Shown: in pieces, positions 44,738-55,300 of the stretch
Position numbering within the stretch: the stretch's first letter is position 1
Layout of the letters: every line of letters begins with the position of its first letter
DNA from: Nymphaea colorata
Taxonomy: Eukaryota > Streptophyta > Magnoliopsida > Nymphaeales > Nymphaeaceae
Length of the DNA: 64,000 nt
NCBI RefSeq assembly: GCF_008831285.2
Contig: NC_045146.1
Span: forward strand, 8,502,972-8,566,971
Direction: 5' to 3'
Notes under the pieces: model-generated
What the model was told of the DNA's origin: nothing
What the model saw: only the letters and a program-made list of their open reading frames with translations
The model's database searches: none
Translations under genes and position numbers: made by a program

Positions 44738-45087
44738 TGTTAAAATATAAATTCTTCACCAGCACGTTGAAGAGGAGTCTCTTAGGATTCCACCTCCTTG
44801 TAGAATGTGTTAAAATATTTAATGTCCTTGTAACATGTGAAGAGTCTCCTAGGATTCTATGTTGTAGTTAATATCCTTGTTATATGGGAAGTTTCCTAGG
44901 ATTCTATGTTGTAGTTAATATCCTTGTAATATGTGAAGTCTCTTAGGTTTCTATGATGTAATTAATGTCCTTGGAGCTTGTGAAATCTCTTAGGATTCTA
45001 CGATTGTAGAATTCTGGAAATGAGATTATAAATAGAGGCCGTGCAAACCATTTTGGCTACGGCTTCTTCTCCTCAGTTTCTTCTTGT

Positions 45088-45139
<52 letters not shown>

Positions 45140-45191
45140 CCTGCGTGAGTGCTGTTTTCGGGTTACAGATATTGGTGCTACATTTCTATCA
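44738..45191 (+). repeat. Copia B 5' LTR
   Basis: Starts TGTTAAAATATAAATTC and ends TTTCTATCA. It holds a tandem set of 47-bp units (44836-45005), the TATA box TATAAATA at 45027-45034, then a (CT)n tract at about 45096-45134 in the transcribed leader. Confidence 0.93.
44836..45005 (+). promoter_or_regulatory. 47-bp repeats upstream of the copia B TATA box
   Basis: TAGGATTCTATG-type words lie at 44850, 44897, 44944 and 44991, exactly 47 bp apart, with a fifth at 44783. Each unit is followed by GTAGTTAATATCCTTG. The same array is in the 3' LTR (about 49840-49995). The position, just upstream of the TATA box, is that of a transcriptional enhancer. Confidence 0.75.
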
Positions 45192-45412
45192 TGATATCAG
45201 AGCACCAGGTTACGTTATCTCTACCAAACGAAATGCCCAAACAAGTCTGATCTGGTTAGAACTCTTTTCTCATCTTGTCTCTATCCTGAATTTACTTTTC
45301 TCTTGCGCAATTCTTGTTCCTTTTTCTTCTTGCTTACCCAAGGACACATCTTGTTATATCGTGTCTTCTTTCCCTCTCATCTTCTACCTATATACCATTC
45401 CTTTCTGCTGTC

Positions 45413-46192
45413 ATGGAAAACCTTTCGCATTCTGGCATGTCCTCAAGTTTTCTTCCTCACCTTATTACCGAAAAACTCAACCATGAGAATTATCTGATCT
45501 GGAAAAGGCAAATCATGCCTTTCATAAGAAGTCAAGGCCTCTTTGGACATCTCGATGGTTCAACAAAGGCTCCACCAATATCTGTCTTACAGGAAATAAA
45601 AAATGAGGCAGGAGAAGTTATTGCTGTTCATGAAGACAACAATCCTGAACATGCTATGTGGATGAGACGTGATCAAAGTCTGGTTGCGTATATTTTGTCC
45701 ACTTTATCTCAACAAGTGTTACTTTCAGTTTCTGATGATTGTACTGCAGAAGAATTATGGGAAACCCTTGCTGATACCTTTTCCCAAATATCAGAAGCTC
45801 GAATTATGTACTTAAAAAAAGAATTTCAGAATTTGAGCAAAGGTTCAACGTCTATCATGGATTATTTGGGGCGTATTAAGGCCGTCGCAGACCAACTTGC
45901 TGCCTCAGGGAATAACATTTCTGATAAGGAAAAGGTGCAGCAAACCTTGAATGGACTTGGGCATGATTATCATGCTTTTATTACAGCTCTTGAGGTCCTT
46001 CCTGTTCTGCCTTCCTTCAACGAACTACAAGGTAAACTTCTCCAACATGAAATGAATATGAAAAGAGTCATTGAAAGGACTGATCAAGGGAACTCCCAAA
46101 ATGTGTTGGCTATGAATGTAAAGTTTGGTAAGAGCCATGAGCCATGGGAACTCCAACCATGGTGGTCGTGGCATTCTACCAACACCACATAA
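45413..46192 (+). pseudogene. Copia B gag, frame shifted near its end
   Basis: The first in-frame ATG that makes sense is 45413 (MENLSHSGMSSSFLPHLITE); the upstream open frame lies in the leader. The N-terminal gag block KLNHENYLIWKRQIMPFIRS and the middle block FSQISEARIMYLKKEFQNLS with a helical YLGRIKAVADQLAASGN follow. Gag proteins form the cytoplasmic particle that packages element RNA. At 46133-46146 the 7-bp word AGCCATG is repeated, shifting the frame so that this ORF ends at 46192 while the zinc knuckle and pol continue one frame over. Plant copia elements normally have a single gag-pol frame. Confidence 0.85.
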
Positions 46193-49100
46193 CCAAGGTA
46201 TGTCTCCTTTGGATACTTCAAGAAAAATACCAATTTGTTTTCAATGCAACAAGAAAGGACACATGAAGGCACAATGTTGGTTTAATCCTCAAAATAAAAA
46301 CAAAGGGGTAAGACATGATTATAAACAAGGAGGACAAAGTTCTAAATCCACCGCTGAAGATATGCAACAGCTATTGATGGCTGCATTCTCAAAGATGACT
46401 ATAAAGCAAAATGAGCAGGGAGAATGGTTCTTGGATTCAGGTGCAGCTACCCATGTGACAGGAAATGCAGGTAAATTGACTAACTTATCCCCTCATTACG
46501 GTAGAAGTTGCATTATAACAGGTGATGGAAAATCTCATCCTATTACACATATTGGAAATGCACATATTCCATTGTCATCCTCGTCTCTATCACTGTCTAA
46601 TGTTGTTTTTGCTCCCAATATCAAAAAGAACATCATATCCATTTTTAAACTCATTGATGATACAAGCTCTTCTGTTGAATTCACACCTTCTTCTGTCTAT
46701 GTCAAGGACCTCCAAACGAAGAAAATGTTCGCTAGAGGGGAGCGTCAAGGGAATATGTACGTCCTCAAGGAATGTCTACCCAAGGATTCATCCACTTTTG
46801 ATATAGGATTGAAGACATTTTCTCTTTCTCATAATGCGTCATCAGTGCCAAGTTCTTGCCATTTTCAATCAAAAGTAAGGGGCCCTAACCAATTTTTGGA
46901 GTCTGATTTGTGGCATAGTCGGCTAGGACACTGTGGTCGACATTTCATTGAAAAACTTGTCACAAATAGTCTCATTCCAAGATCAAGTTTACCTCTTACT
47001 TCAAGTGTCAAAAAATGTTCAAGTTGTGGACTTTGTAAGAGTCATGTTTTACCTTTCCATAATATAAATCAAAGGGCTTCCGAACCCTTTGAAACTATTT
47101 TTTCTGATGTATGGGGGCCAGCTCCTATTGATTCCATGTCTGGGTCAAGATATTATGTCTTATTCATTGACTCTTACTCACGTTTCACCTGGATTTACTT
47201 CATGAAACACAAATCAGAAGTACCTCACATATTTCGAAACTTCTATGCCATGATTCAAACTAAATTTTCATCCAATGTGGTGCATTTTCAATGTGATGGA
47301 GGGGGAGAATATTCCTCGTTTGATTTTATTGAATTTCTACGTGAAAAAGGGATAACTAGACAAATTTCCTGCCCTTACACACCACAACAAAATGGTGTAG
47401 TTGAGCGGAAACATCGACATATAGTTGAAAGCGCCATGAGCATGATGCATGATACTAATGTGCCCATTTCCTTGTGGACTGAAGCCTTCCATACTGCTGT
47501 ATACATAATAAATTGTTTGCCTATGACACTCTTGATGTATAAATCGCCATATTTTACACTCTTAGGCAAACAACCTGATTACAAGAACTTGAAGGTTTTT
47601 GGTTGTGTATGCTATGTTCACGTTGATGCTGCCTTGAGGAACAAGTTTCAAGACAAAGCTATTCAATGTAGATTCGTTGGATATGCTGATGAATATAAAG
47701 GTTTTCGATGCTATGATCCAACAACTAAACGTATCAAAACTTCAAGAAATGTCATTTTTGATGAACATAGTTTTGATAATACAAATGAAATGCCTATGAC
47801 CATTGAATCTTATGATCCCTGGACCAGTACACAGTTATTCAATGCAGATCCTGTTATAGAAAATGATGTGCCTCAAAGTGAAGATTCAGAGAGAGCAATA
47901 CAACCGTCGGATATGGCTCAAAGTGAAAATCAAGAAGATCCAACACAGTCATCAAGTCATCACGAAAACAATAATGAAGAACAGAGCAACGATGCACATC
48001 GGTATTCGGGTCTTATCTACAGTCGACGACTAAGGGACAGAGATGCTCACAGTGAAGAAGACAACATGCCCCACCTTAGAAGATCCCAACGCATTTGTCA
48101 TCCGATTCACAGGTGGGTTAGCTATGATTCTTTATCATTTGATTTTCAGTTATTCATGGCAAAAGTTGGCAAGGAGGAAGAACCTACTTCATTTGATCAA
48201 GCATCAAAATCACATCATTGGAGAAAGGCTATGAAAGAAGAAATGGATGCCTTGCATGAATGTGGAACATGGGAGATCGTTCCAAGGCCACACGAAAAGA
48301 ACGTAGTGGGCTCCAAATGGGTATACAAAATTAAATACAAACCTGACGGCAGCATAGAAAGACACAAAGCAAGGTTAGTAGCAAAAGGGTTTACACAACA
48401 ATATGGAGAAGATTATGATGAGACATTCAGCCCTGTGATCAAAATGGGAACAATTCGCATGATTATATCATTGGCAGTTGAATATGAATGGAGACTACAT
48501 CAAATGGACGTGAAGAATGCTTTTCTTCATGGTGATTTAAGGGAGGAAGTATATATGGAACAACCTCCAGGATACACGAAAGGAGACTCTCATGCATGGG
48601 TTTGCAAACTAAGAAAATCTATTTATGGACTTAAACAGGCCTCACGTTCGTGGTTTGACAGTTTCTCTTGCAAGATTCAAGAATGTGGTTTTCGGAGATG
48701 TCCTCTAGATCACTCTCTTTTCATTTATCGAAAGGAAAACATATTTACTTTACTTCTTATATATGTTGATGATATTGTTATCACAGGCAATTCAGAAAAA
48801 CACATAGAAGAAGCTAAAGTTTTGATGATGCAAAACTTCAAAATGAAAGAGCTTGGTGATTTACGATTCTTTCTTGGAGTGGAGATTGATAGGCACAATA
48901 ATCGCCTCACATTGACACAACAGAAATACACGTTGGATCTGTTGAAAAAGTTAGGTATGTCTGATTGTAAGCCTGTTGGAACTCCTAGTGTTCTAAATCA
49001 AAGACTAAGTGCTCAAGATGGGGAGTTATATGAAGATCCTACGCAATATCGAAGTATTGTTGGGGCACTTCAATATCTTACATTTACTAGACCAGATATT

Positions 49101-49739
49101 ATATATGCTGTGAATCAAGTATCTCAATTTATGCATGCACCTAGAGATACTCACATGGATGCTGTCAAAAGAATATTAAGATATCTTAAAGGGACAGCAG
49201 GAGATGGCTTAGTTTATGGTAAGAGTGAAAATATAACTACTGGACATCAACTTATGACATTCACAGATGCAGATTGGGCTGGAGATCCCGATCAAAGAAA
49301 GTCCATTTCTGGTTTTTGTATTTTCATTGGACGTAATCTTGTGTCTTGGAGTTGTCGAAAGCAAAAGGCAGTAGCAAGATCCAGCACTGAAGTTGAATAC
49401 AGATGCATGGCTGCAGGTACTGCTGAAGTTACATGGGTTAGACATTTGCTAGAAGACATTGGAGAAAAGATTAAAACATCAATGTTAATGTGCGATAATC
49501 AAAGCGCTATTAACATTGCCTTTAATCCCGTACAACATGGTCGAACAAAGCACATTGAGATTGATCAACACTTTGTTAGACAAAAGGTGGAAGACAAGGA
49601 GATTCAGCCTATTTATGTTCGTACAGATGAACAAGTTGCAGACTTATTTACAAAAGGATTAACAAAGGAACGATTCTGGTTTCTAAAAGGCAAATTGTAC
49701 ATGGTGCAAAACCATGCACAACTTGAGGGAGGGTGTTAA
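46137..49739 (+). CDS. Copia B zinc knuckle and pol polyprotein (protease, integrase, reverse transcriptase, RNase H)
   Basis: Open for about 1200 codons. The frame is open from 46122, with a first ATG at 46137 that is probably not a natural start. In order: zinc knuckle CFQCNKKGHMKAQC (46236), protease WFLDSGAATHVTG (about 46425), pre-integrase LWHSRLGHCG (46910), integrase with FSDVWGPAP, FQCDGGGEYSSFDFIEFLRE and PYTPQQNGVVERKHRHI (47100-47420), reverse transcriptase with KARLVAKGFTQQYGEDYDET and the YVDDIVITGN box (about 48762), and RNase H with FTDADWAGD, SSTEVEYRCMA and CDNQSAI (49260-49520). All catalytic residues I can check are present. It follows the gag frame after the 7-bp duplication, so it would not be made as part of Gag-Pol. 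Confidence 0.93.
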   Translation: MSHGNSNHGGRGILPTPHNQGMSPLDTSRKIPICFQCNKKGHMKAQCWFNPQNKNKGVRHDYKQGGQSSKSTAEDMQQLLMAAFSKMTIKQNEQGEWFLDSGAATHVTGNAGKLTNLSPHYGRSCIITGDGKSHPITHIGNAHIPLSSSSLSLSNVVFAPNIKKNIISIFKLIDDTSSSVEFTPSSVYVKDLQTKKMFARGERQGNMYVLKECLPKDSSTFDIGLKTFSLSHNASSVPSSCHFQSKVRGPNQFLESDLWHSRLGHCGRHFIEKLVTNSLIPRSSLPLTSSVKKCSSCGLCKSHVLPFHNINQRASEPFETIFSDVWGPAPIDSMSGSRYYVLFIDSYSRFTWIYFMKHKSEVPHIFRNFYAMIQTKFSSNVVHFQCDGGGEYSSFDFIEFLREKGITRQISCPYTPQQNGVVERKHRHIVESAMSMMHDTNVPISLWTEAFHTAVYIINCLPMTLLMYKSPYFTLLGKQPDYKNLKVFGCVCYVHVDAALRNKFQDKAIQCRFVGYADEYKGFRCYDPTTKRIKTSRNVIFDEHSFDNTNEMPMTIESYDPWTSTQLFNADPVIENDVPQSEDSERAIQPSDMAQSENQEDPTQSSSHHENNNEEQSNDAHRYSGLIYSRRLRDRDAHSEEDNMPHLRRSQRICHPIHRWVSYDSLSFDFQLFMAKVGKEEEPTSFDQASKSHHWRKAMKEEMDALHECGTWEIVPRPHEKNVVGSKWVYKIKYKPDGSIERHKARLVAKGFTQQYGEDYDETFSPVIKMGTIRMIISLAVEYEWRLHQMDVKNAFLHGDLREEVYMEQPPGYTKGDSHAWVCKLRKSIYGLKQASRSWFDSFSCKIQECGFRRCPLDHSLFIYRKENIFTLLLIYVDDIVITGNSEKHIEEAKVLMMQNFKMKELGDLRFFLGVEIDRHNNRLTLTQQKYTLDLLKKLGMSDCKPVGTPSVLNQRLSAQDGELYEDPTQYRSIVGALQYLTFTRPDIIYAVNQVSQFMHAPRDTHMDAVKRILRYLKGTAGDGLVYGKSENITTGHQLMTFTDADWAGDPDQRKSISGFCIFIGRNLVSWSCRKQKAVARSSTEVEYRCMAAGTAEVTWVRHLLEDIGEKIKTSMLMCDNQSAINIAFNPVQHGRTKHIEIDQHFVRQKVEDKEIQPIYVRTDEQVADLFTKGLTKERFWFLKGKLYMVQNHAQLEGGC

Positions 49740-50090
49740 AATATAAATCCTTCACCAGCACGTTGAAGAGGAGTCTCTTAGGATTCCACCTCCTAGAATG
49801 TGTTAAAATATTTAATGTCCTTGTAACATGTGAAGAGTCTCCTAGGATTCTATGTTGTAGTTAATATCCTTGTTATATGGGAAGTCTCCTAGGATTCTAT
49901 GTTGTAGTTAATATCCTTGTAATATGTGAAGTCTCTTAGGTTTCTATGATGTAATTAATGTCCTTGGAGCTTGTGAAATCTCCTAGGATTCTACGATTGG
50001 AGACTCTTAGAATTCTGGAAATGAGATTATAAATAGAGGCCGTGCAAACCATTTTGGCTACGGCTTCTCCTCAGTTTCTTCTTGTTTTCA

Positions 50091-50149
<59 letters not shown>

Positions 50150-50201
50150 CCTGCGTGAGTGCTGTTTTCGGGTTACAGATATTGGTGCTACATTTCTATC
50201 A
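49734..50201 (+). repeat. Copia B 3' LTR
   Basis: Starts TGTTAAAATATAAATCC right after the pol stop and ends TTTCTATCA. It overlaps the last codons and stop of pol by 6 bases. Repeats and CT tract as in the 5' LTR; the CT tract is longer (about 50095-50144). Confidence 0.93.
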
Positions 50202-50206
50202 TACTC

Positions 50207-51570
50207 TTGCATGAAATTAACCCACTTGACATGACGAGCACACATATTCTTTTGACTATGGAGATACTTAAGTGCCTCATGATCTATATACAGAACAAAT
50301 TCATTGTAGATTAAATAGTGTTTCCAATATCGAAGGGCCTGTACAACAACGTAAAACTCCAAGTCATATTTGGAGTACTGACATTTTGCTCCGCTTAGCT
50401 TCTCGCTATAAAAAGCGACTGGCCTCTTGTTCTGACTAAGCACAACTCCAATTCCAACCTTGGAGGCATCACATTCTACCTCAAATACCTTAGTGAAGTC
50501 TGGTAAAGCCAATACAGGGGCATGAGTCGTACGATCATTGATATTGCAAAAGGCGTCCTCAGCCGCTTGGGTCCACTTAAAAGTTTCACCCTTGAGACAC
50601 TCTATGATAGGAGCCATCATGGTGCTGAAGTTTTTGATGAATCTCCGGTAGAAAGTGGCTAAACCATGAAAACTCCTGACATCGCCCACTATTCTCGGCG
50701 TTGACCAATCTATGATAGCTTGCACCTTAGAGGGATCAACCTGCACTCCTTTTGACGAAACAATGAACCCCAAGAAGACAAGGTTCGAAGTGAGGAAACT
50801 ACATTTCTTGGCATTAGCAAACAATTTTTCCTTGCGCAAGGTCTCTAGGACTTGACGCAGATGACCAAGGTGATAAAAAATTGTGAGGCTAAAAACCAAA
50901 ATGTCATCGAAGTACACTACAACAAACTTTCCAATGTACGGCCGAAGGACTTGCGTCATGACACTCATGAAGGTGCTGGGTGCATTGGATAATCCAAATG
51001 GCATAACTAGCCACTCATAGAGCCCATCTCGTGTCTTAAACGCAGTTTTCCACTCATCTCCTTCTCGAATTCTTATATGATGATATATGCTTTTCAAATC
51101 AATCTTCGAGAACACTTGAGCTCCCGCTAGCATATCCAACATATCATCCAATCTGCGTTAATGGGGAAACGATACTTAATGGTGATCTTATTGATAGCTC
51201 GACTATCCACACACATTTGTTTCGTGCTATCTTTTTTTGGGGTCAGTAAAGCTGGAACTGCACACGGACTAACACTCTTTCGAATGTGACTTTTTTGCAA
51301 CAATTCGTTTACTCGCCTCTGCAACTCAGCATCCTCAATGGGGTTCAACCGATAAGCAAGTAGGTTGGGTAAACTACTTCCCGGAACAAAGTCTATTGCA
51401 TGTTGAACATCTCGGTTTGGTGGCAATCCCGAAAATAGATCATCTGGCATAATGTCTTGAAACTCAGAAATGAGTGGTGCTACCTCTTGTGGAATGTTTG
51501 ATGAGGTAATAGACACAGGTTTAACAACCAAAGCATAGTAAAATCCATCTCCTTGACAATGATTCAAGAA
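50207..51570 (-). pseudogene. Gypsy D reverse transcriptase and first part of RNase H
   Basis: On the minus strand the first part (to about 51150) reads APLISEFQDIMPDDLFSGLP, PNRDVQHAIDFVPGSSLPNL and PALLTPKKDSTKQMCVDSRA, the fingers and the first catalytic aspartate region. After a single frameshift near 51150 it continues [35 protein letters not shown], the catalytic box [11 protein letters not shown], then [20 protein letters not shown] and RNase H with [14 protein letters not shown] and [20 protein letters not shown] to [15 protein letters not shown] is intact. The copia B insertion at 50206 cuts the RNase H domain; open-frame reading into the copia LTR (R-E-R-E runs) is artefact. Confidence 0.88.
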
Positions 51571-51575
51571 TTCTT

Positions 51576-52056
51576 TGTTAAGAATGTATGTATCCCATAT
51601 GTATACATATATACATTTATATATATCACATATATTAGTCATCTAATATATGCTTTATATATATATATATATATATATATTTTATATTTTGGGTACTTAG
51701 GACACCTATGTAATTTTCACTTTCTTTATGTATTTTTTCTTTATGTATTATTTTCTGTTTTCCCCTTTTATCCCTCTCCTTTTTCTATTTTTCATAGAGG
51801 GAGACTAGTCCCAACGGCTAGATTTCTAGCCGTTGGGACTGCCTCCTCCTTCTTCTCTTTGGCCCTCTCCTCTATAAATAGGGCAGCTCTCCCATTGTTT
51901 ATTGTATGGCTTTTTAGCCTACTTCTTGTATCTCTTTGTGTGATTAATTTAAGTTCTTCTTCACCTCTTGTTTGAGGGTTTGTGAGATTGACTTGTTGGT
52001 GAAAGCTTCAAGGCTGATATTACTTGAAGAGGTTGTTTCTTTGGGCCTGATTTACA
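51576..52056 (+). repeat. Copia C 5' LTR
   Basis: Starts TGTTAAGAATGTATG and ends CCTGATTTACA. It contains a TA microsatellite (51655-51680), a 34-bp palindrome (51807-51840) and a TATA box TATAAATA (51873-51880). Confidence 0.95.
51807..51840. promoter_or_regulatory. Palindrome holding two inverted MSA-type MYB sites
   Basis: Perfect 15-bp arms around the loop ATTT. Each arm contains CCCAACGGCTA, an exact fit to the plant mitosis-specific activator consensus YCYAACGGYYA, at 51810-51820 and, inverted, 51827-51837. The pair lies 36-66 bp upstream of the TATA box. MSA elements bind three-repeat MYB (MYB3R) proteins and drive G2/M-phase expression. The same pair is at 56717-56744 in the 3' LTR. 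Confidence 0.7.
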
Positions 52057-52069
52057 TGGTATCAGAGCC
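52057..52069 (+). promoter_or_regulatory. Copia C primer-binding site (initiator Met tRNA)
   Basis: TGGTATCAGAGCC directly after the LTR end, an exact match to the usual copia primer site. Confidence 0.92.
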
Positions 52070-52384
52070 TCGTCTTTGGCTCTTTGTCTTGCTGCCATTC
52101 AAGATTGAAGGTTCATTTTTTATTCTTGCGTTGGAGCTGTGAAAGACTCCAAGTGTTCGAGATATTGCTTGCTGCAGTTTTACACAAGAAGAAGAGTGTT
52201 TTTGCTGGCTTCTTTTTGGTGATTTCTTGACGAAATCTAGCTCCCTTGGTGGTGAGCTCGTGGCTGTTGAAAGGGTGACTGGTTTCTATCATTGTTGAGT
52301 TTTTATCCTTGCCGTGGACTTCTTTTCACGTGGCTGCCATCTTCTTCATAACTTGTAAGTGGATCTACCTTGTTGATTGTGCCC

Positions 52385-55300
52385 ATGGATGACAAAGTCT
52401 CTTCTCTTCCTTTTCCCAAACTCTCATCAACAAATTACATACAATGGGCTAGAACTATGGAACACTTTATTCGTAGTAAAAGCCTTTGGGGACTAGTTGA
52501 TGGGACAAAACTTGAACCACAACTAGTCCTTACGAAAGTTGTTGATGGAAGGGCTATGGAATTGGATGCAACCGAAAAAGAGAAGGTAATGGCTGAATAC
52601 AACAAAAAATGGGAAGAATGGAGTGTTGGTCATCACAAAATCATTACTTGGATCTTGACTTGTGTTGACAATGCTACTAGCGGGCAAATCTCTAAATTAA
52701 ATTCTGCCCTAGAAGCTTGGGAATATCTAAAGAAAACTCATACCATGAGAGATGTTGCTTATATGCATCATGTTCAACTCAAAATTCAGAATCTTCAACA
52801 AGGAGATAGATCCATTAAAGATTATGTGGCTGAAATGGATCAATTGTATGATGAATTAAGTATTTTTGAACCACATTGGACACAAGATCTTATTCTTAGA
52901 GAAAAGCAAATACAACGTGACAAGTTTTACAAGTTTATTATAGGTCTTAGACCTGAATTTGATGGTGTTAAAACAACTTTACTTCATCGCTCTAAAATAC
53001 CATCTATGAATGAGGCTATTGCGGAGCTTCAAATGGAGGAAAATCGTCTTTGTCTTGATAAAGAGACAGTCAACAATGTGCTTGCCACATCTAGGCCGGG
53101 GGCCCACTTGAGACCTTATAGACCTCCTCACTTCAATCGTACAAATGAAGGAACAAGGAGAAATATTATTTGCTATCATTGTCAAGAAGAAGGACATACC
53201 AAGCCAAGATGTCCAAAACTTAGAATTTTTGATAAAAGAAGCAATGTTGTGGCTCAAATTCAAGAAGAGAAGAAAGAAGCAAGTTCATTCCAACTTGAGC
53301 AACTCATAAGTGCTCTTCAACCTTTTCTAAAAGGAGGAAGCACACCTTCGACTTTGGGAGCGACCGTGGCATCTACTTCTTCAAGTAAGTACTCTTGGAT
53401 TATTGATTCGGGTGCATCTTTTCATATGACTCCTTATGAATCCCTTCTCACCGAATGCACTAAAAATGATTCTTATTCCTTTGTGAAAACGGCGGATGGT
53501 ACCTCTCTTGAAATTGATTTTATGGGAAATCTTGACCTAGCTTTTGGATCCAAAATTTTAAAAGTACCTCAAGTAAGACATATTCCTAAATTAAACTTAA
53601 ATTTATTGTCCGTTTCTCAAATAGCCGACCTTGGTTTTGATGTAATCTTCTCACAATCCAAATGTTTGATACAGGATCGGATATCCAAGAAGATGATTGG
53701 GGAAGGTTTTAGAACAAATAATCTCTACTACATAGACTTTTTGGACCTTTCAAGACCATCTTGCAATATCTCCAAAGAATGTGACATTCAAACTTGGCAT
53801 CAAAGACTTGGACATTCAAATATAGAAAAAATGTCTCATCTTCCATTCATGGAGAATTTTTGTCAAAAGAACTTTGATTGTAATGATTGTATTAAGGCTA
53901 AAATGAAAGCCTTACCTTTTGATAATAGAAATTTTATTGCCCAAAAATCTTTTGATTTGGTGCATTCGGATGTGTGGGGACCCGCTCCTATTATGTCAAA
54001 AGGAGGATTATTGTACTATGTGATCTTTATTGATGATTATTCTAGGCATACTTGGGTTTATTTTCTCAAGCACAAATCGGAAGTATTCACAAACTTTAAG
54101 AATTTCTACAACATGATCTATACCCAATTTGGCTCAAATATCAAAGTCTTTAGAAGTGATTCGGGAGGAGAATTTATGTCAAATGAATTTCAACAATTTC
54201 TAAAAGAAAAAGGCATTGTTCATCAAAGATCTTGTCCTAACACTCCACAACAAAACGGAGTGGCCGAACGTAAACATAGGCACATTATTGAAACTACTAG
54301 AGCCCTTCTTTTATCTAAAAATGTTCCCAAAAACTTTTGGGCCGAGGCTGTTTTGACTTCAACCTATTTAATTAATAGAATGCCTACCAAACTTTTGAAA
54401 CATATTTCTCCTTTTGAAAGACTTCATCATGTTAAACCTAATTACAATAGACTTAAAGTCTTTGGTTGCAAATGTTTTGTGTTAAATGACAAAGACGATA
54501 AGCTTTCCTCCAAAGCTATTTGTTGTGTTTTTATTGGGTATTCCGAAACTCAAAAGGGTTATAGATGTTATGATATTAAAAAAGATAAAGTTTATGTTTC
54601 TAGAAATGTGATCTTTTTAGAAAATGAAGATGGTTTCAAAGATGAACCCAAGAAACTGGAAGATTATACTTTTCTTTGGACTAATGATATTGATGATGAT
54701 GATGATATTGATGATGATGAACCCGATAAAGGTATAGAGGTACCAATTGAAGAAGTCAACAATGATAATTCTACTCATATCATCCCTCCAAAAGAGATCT
54801 TAGTTTATAGAAGAAGAGACCCCCAAAATCAAGAAACTAATCAATCTCTTCCTAGGAGATCCCAAAGGCACATTAGGCCTCCTCAAAGATTTATCTCTTA
54901 TGAGTCTTTTTCTCCAAAATTTCGAGCTTGTATTATGGCACATCATTCTTTTCATGAGCCATCTTCTTACCTTGAAGCTAAAGAAGATCCCAATTGGATT
55001 GAAGCCATGAATCTTGAGCTTAAAGCTCTTGAAAGCAATGAAACTTGGGATATTGTGCCTCTACCAACGGGGAAAAAGACTATTGGTTGTAGATGGATCT
55101 ATAAAATCAAAACTAGAAGTGATGGAACCTTAGAAAGATATAAGGCCAGACTTGTTGCCAAGGGATATGCTCAAGAATATGGGATTGATTATGAAGAAAC
55201 CTTTGCTCCTGTTGCTCGCATGACTTCTGTTAGAACCCTTATTGCCATTGCCTCTGTTAAACATTGGACTATTTTTCAAATGGATGTTAAAAATGCTTTC

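Larger units (their letters stand above)
44733..50206 (+). mobile_element. Copia B: young Ty1/copia element, TSD TACTC
   Basis: LTRs at 44738-45191 and 49734-50201 enclose gag and pol on the plus strand. Flanking 5-bp TACTC copies are exact. The primer site follows the 5' LTR (TGATATCAGAGC, one mismatch) and a purine tract GAGGGAGGG precedes the 3' LTR. The LTRs differ by a few substitutions plus small insertions by eye. The only coding lesion found is a 7-bp duplication in gag (46133-46146). It lies inside gypsy D, in opposite orientation. Confidence 0.95.

Noticed and set aside
45145-45412. Open frames upstream of the copia B gag ATG
   Set aside because: They lie in the leader between primer site and gag, with no gag similarity; the gag block begins at 45413.
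50027-50206. Reverse-transcriptase frame continuing into an R-E-R-E-rich tail
   Set aside because: The tail is the antisense of the copia B LTR and its CT tract; the chimeric frame is a product of insertion, not a protein.
52979-53263. Minus-strand open frames inside copia B and C coding regions
   Set aside because: Shadows of the plus-strand gag-pol frames.
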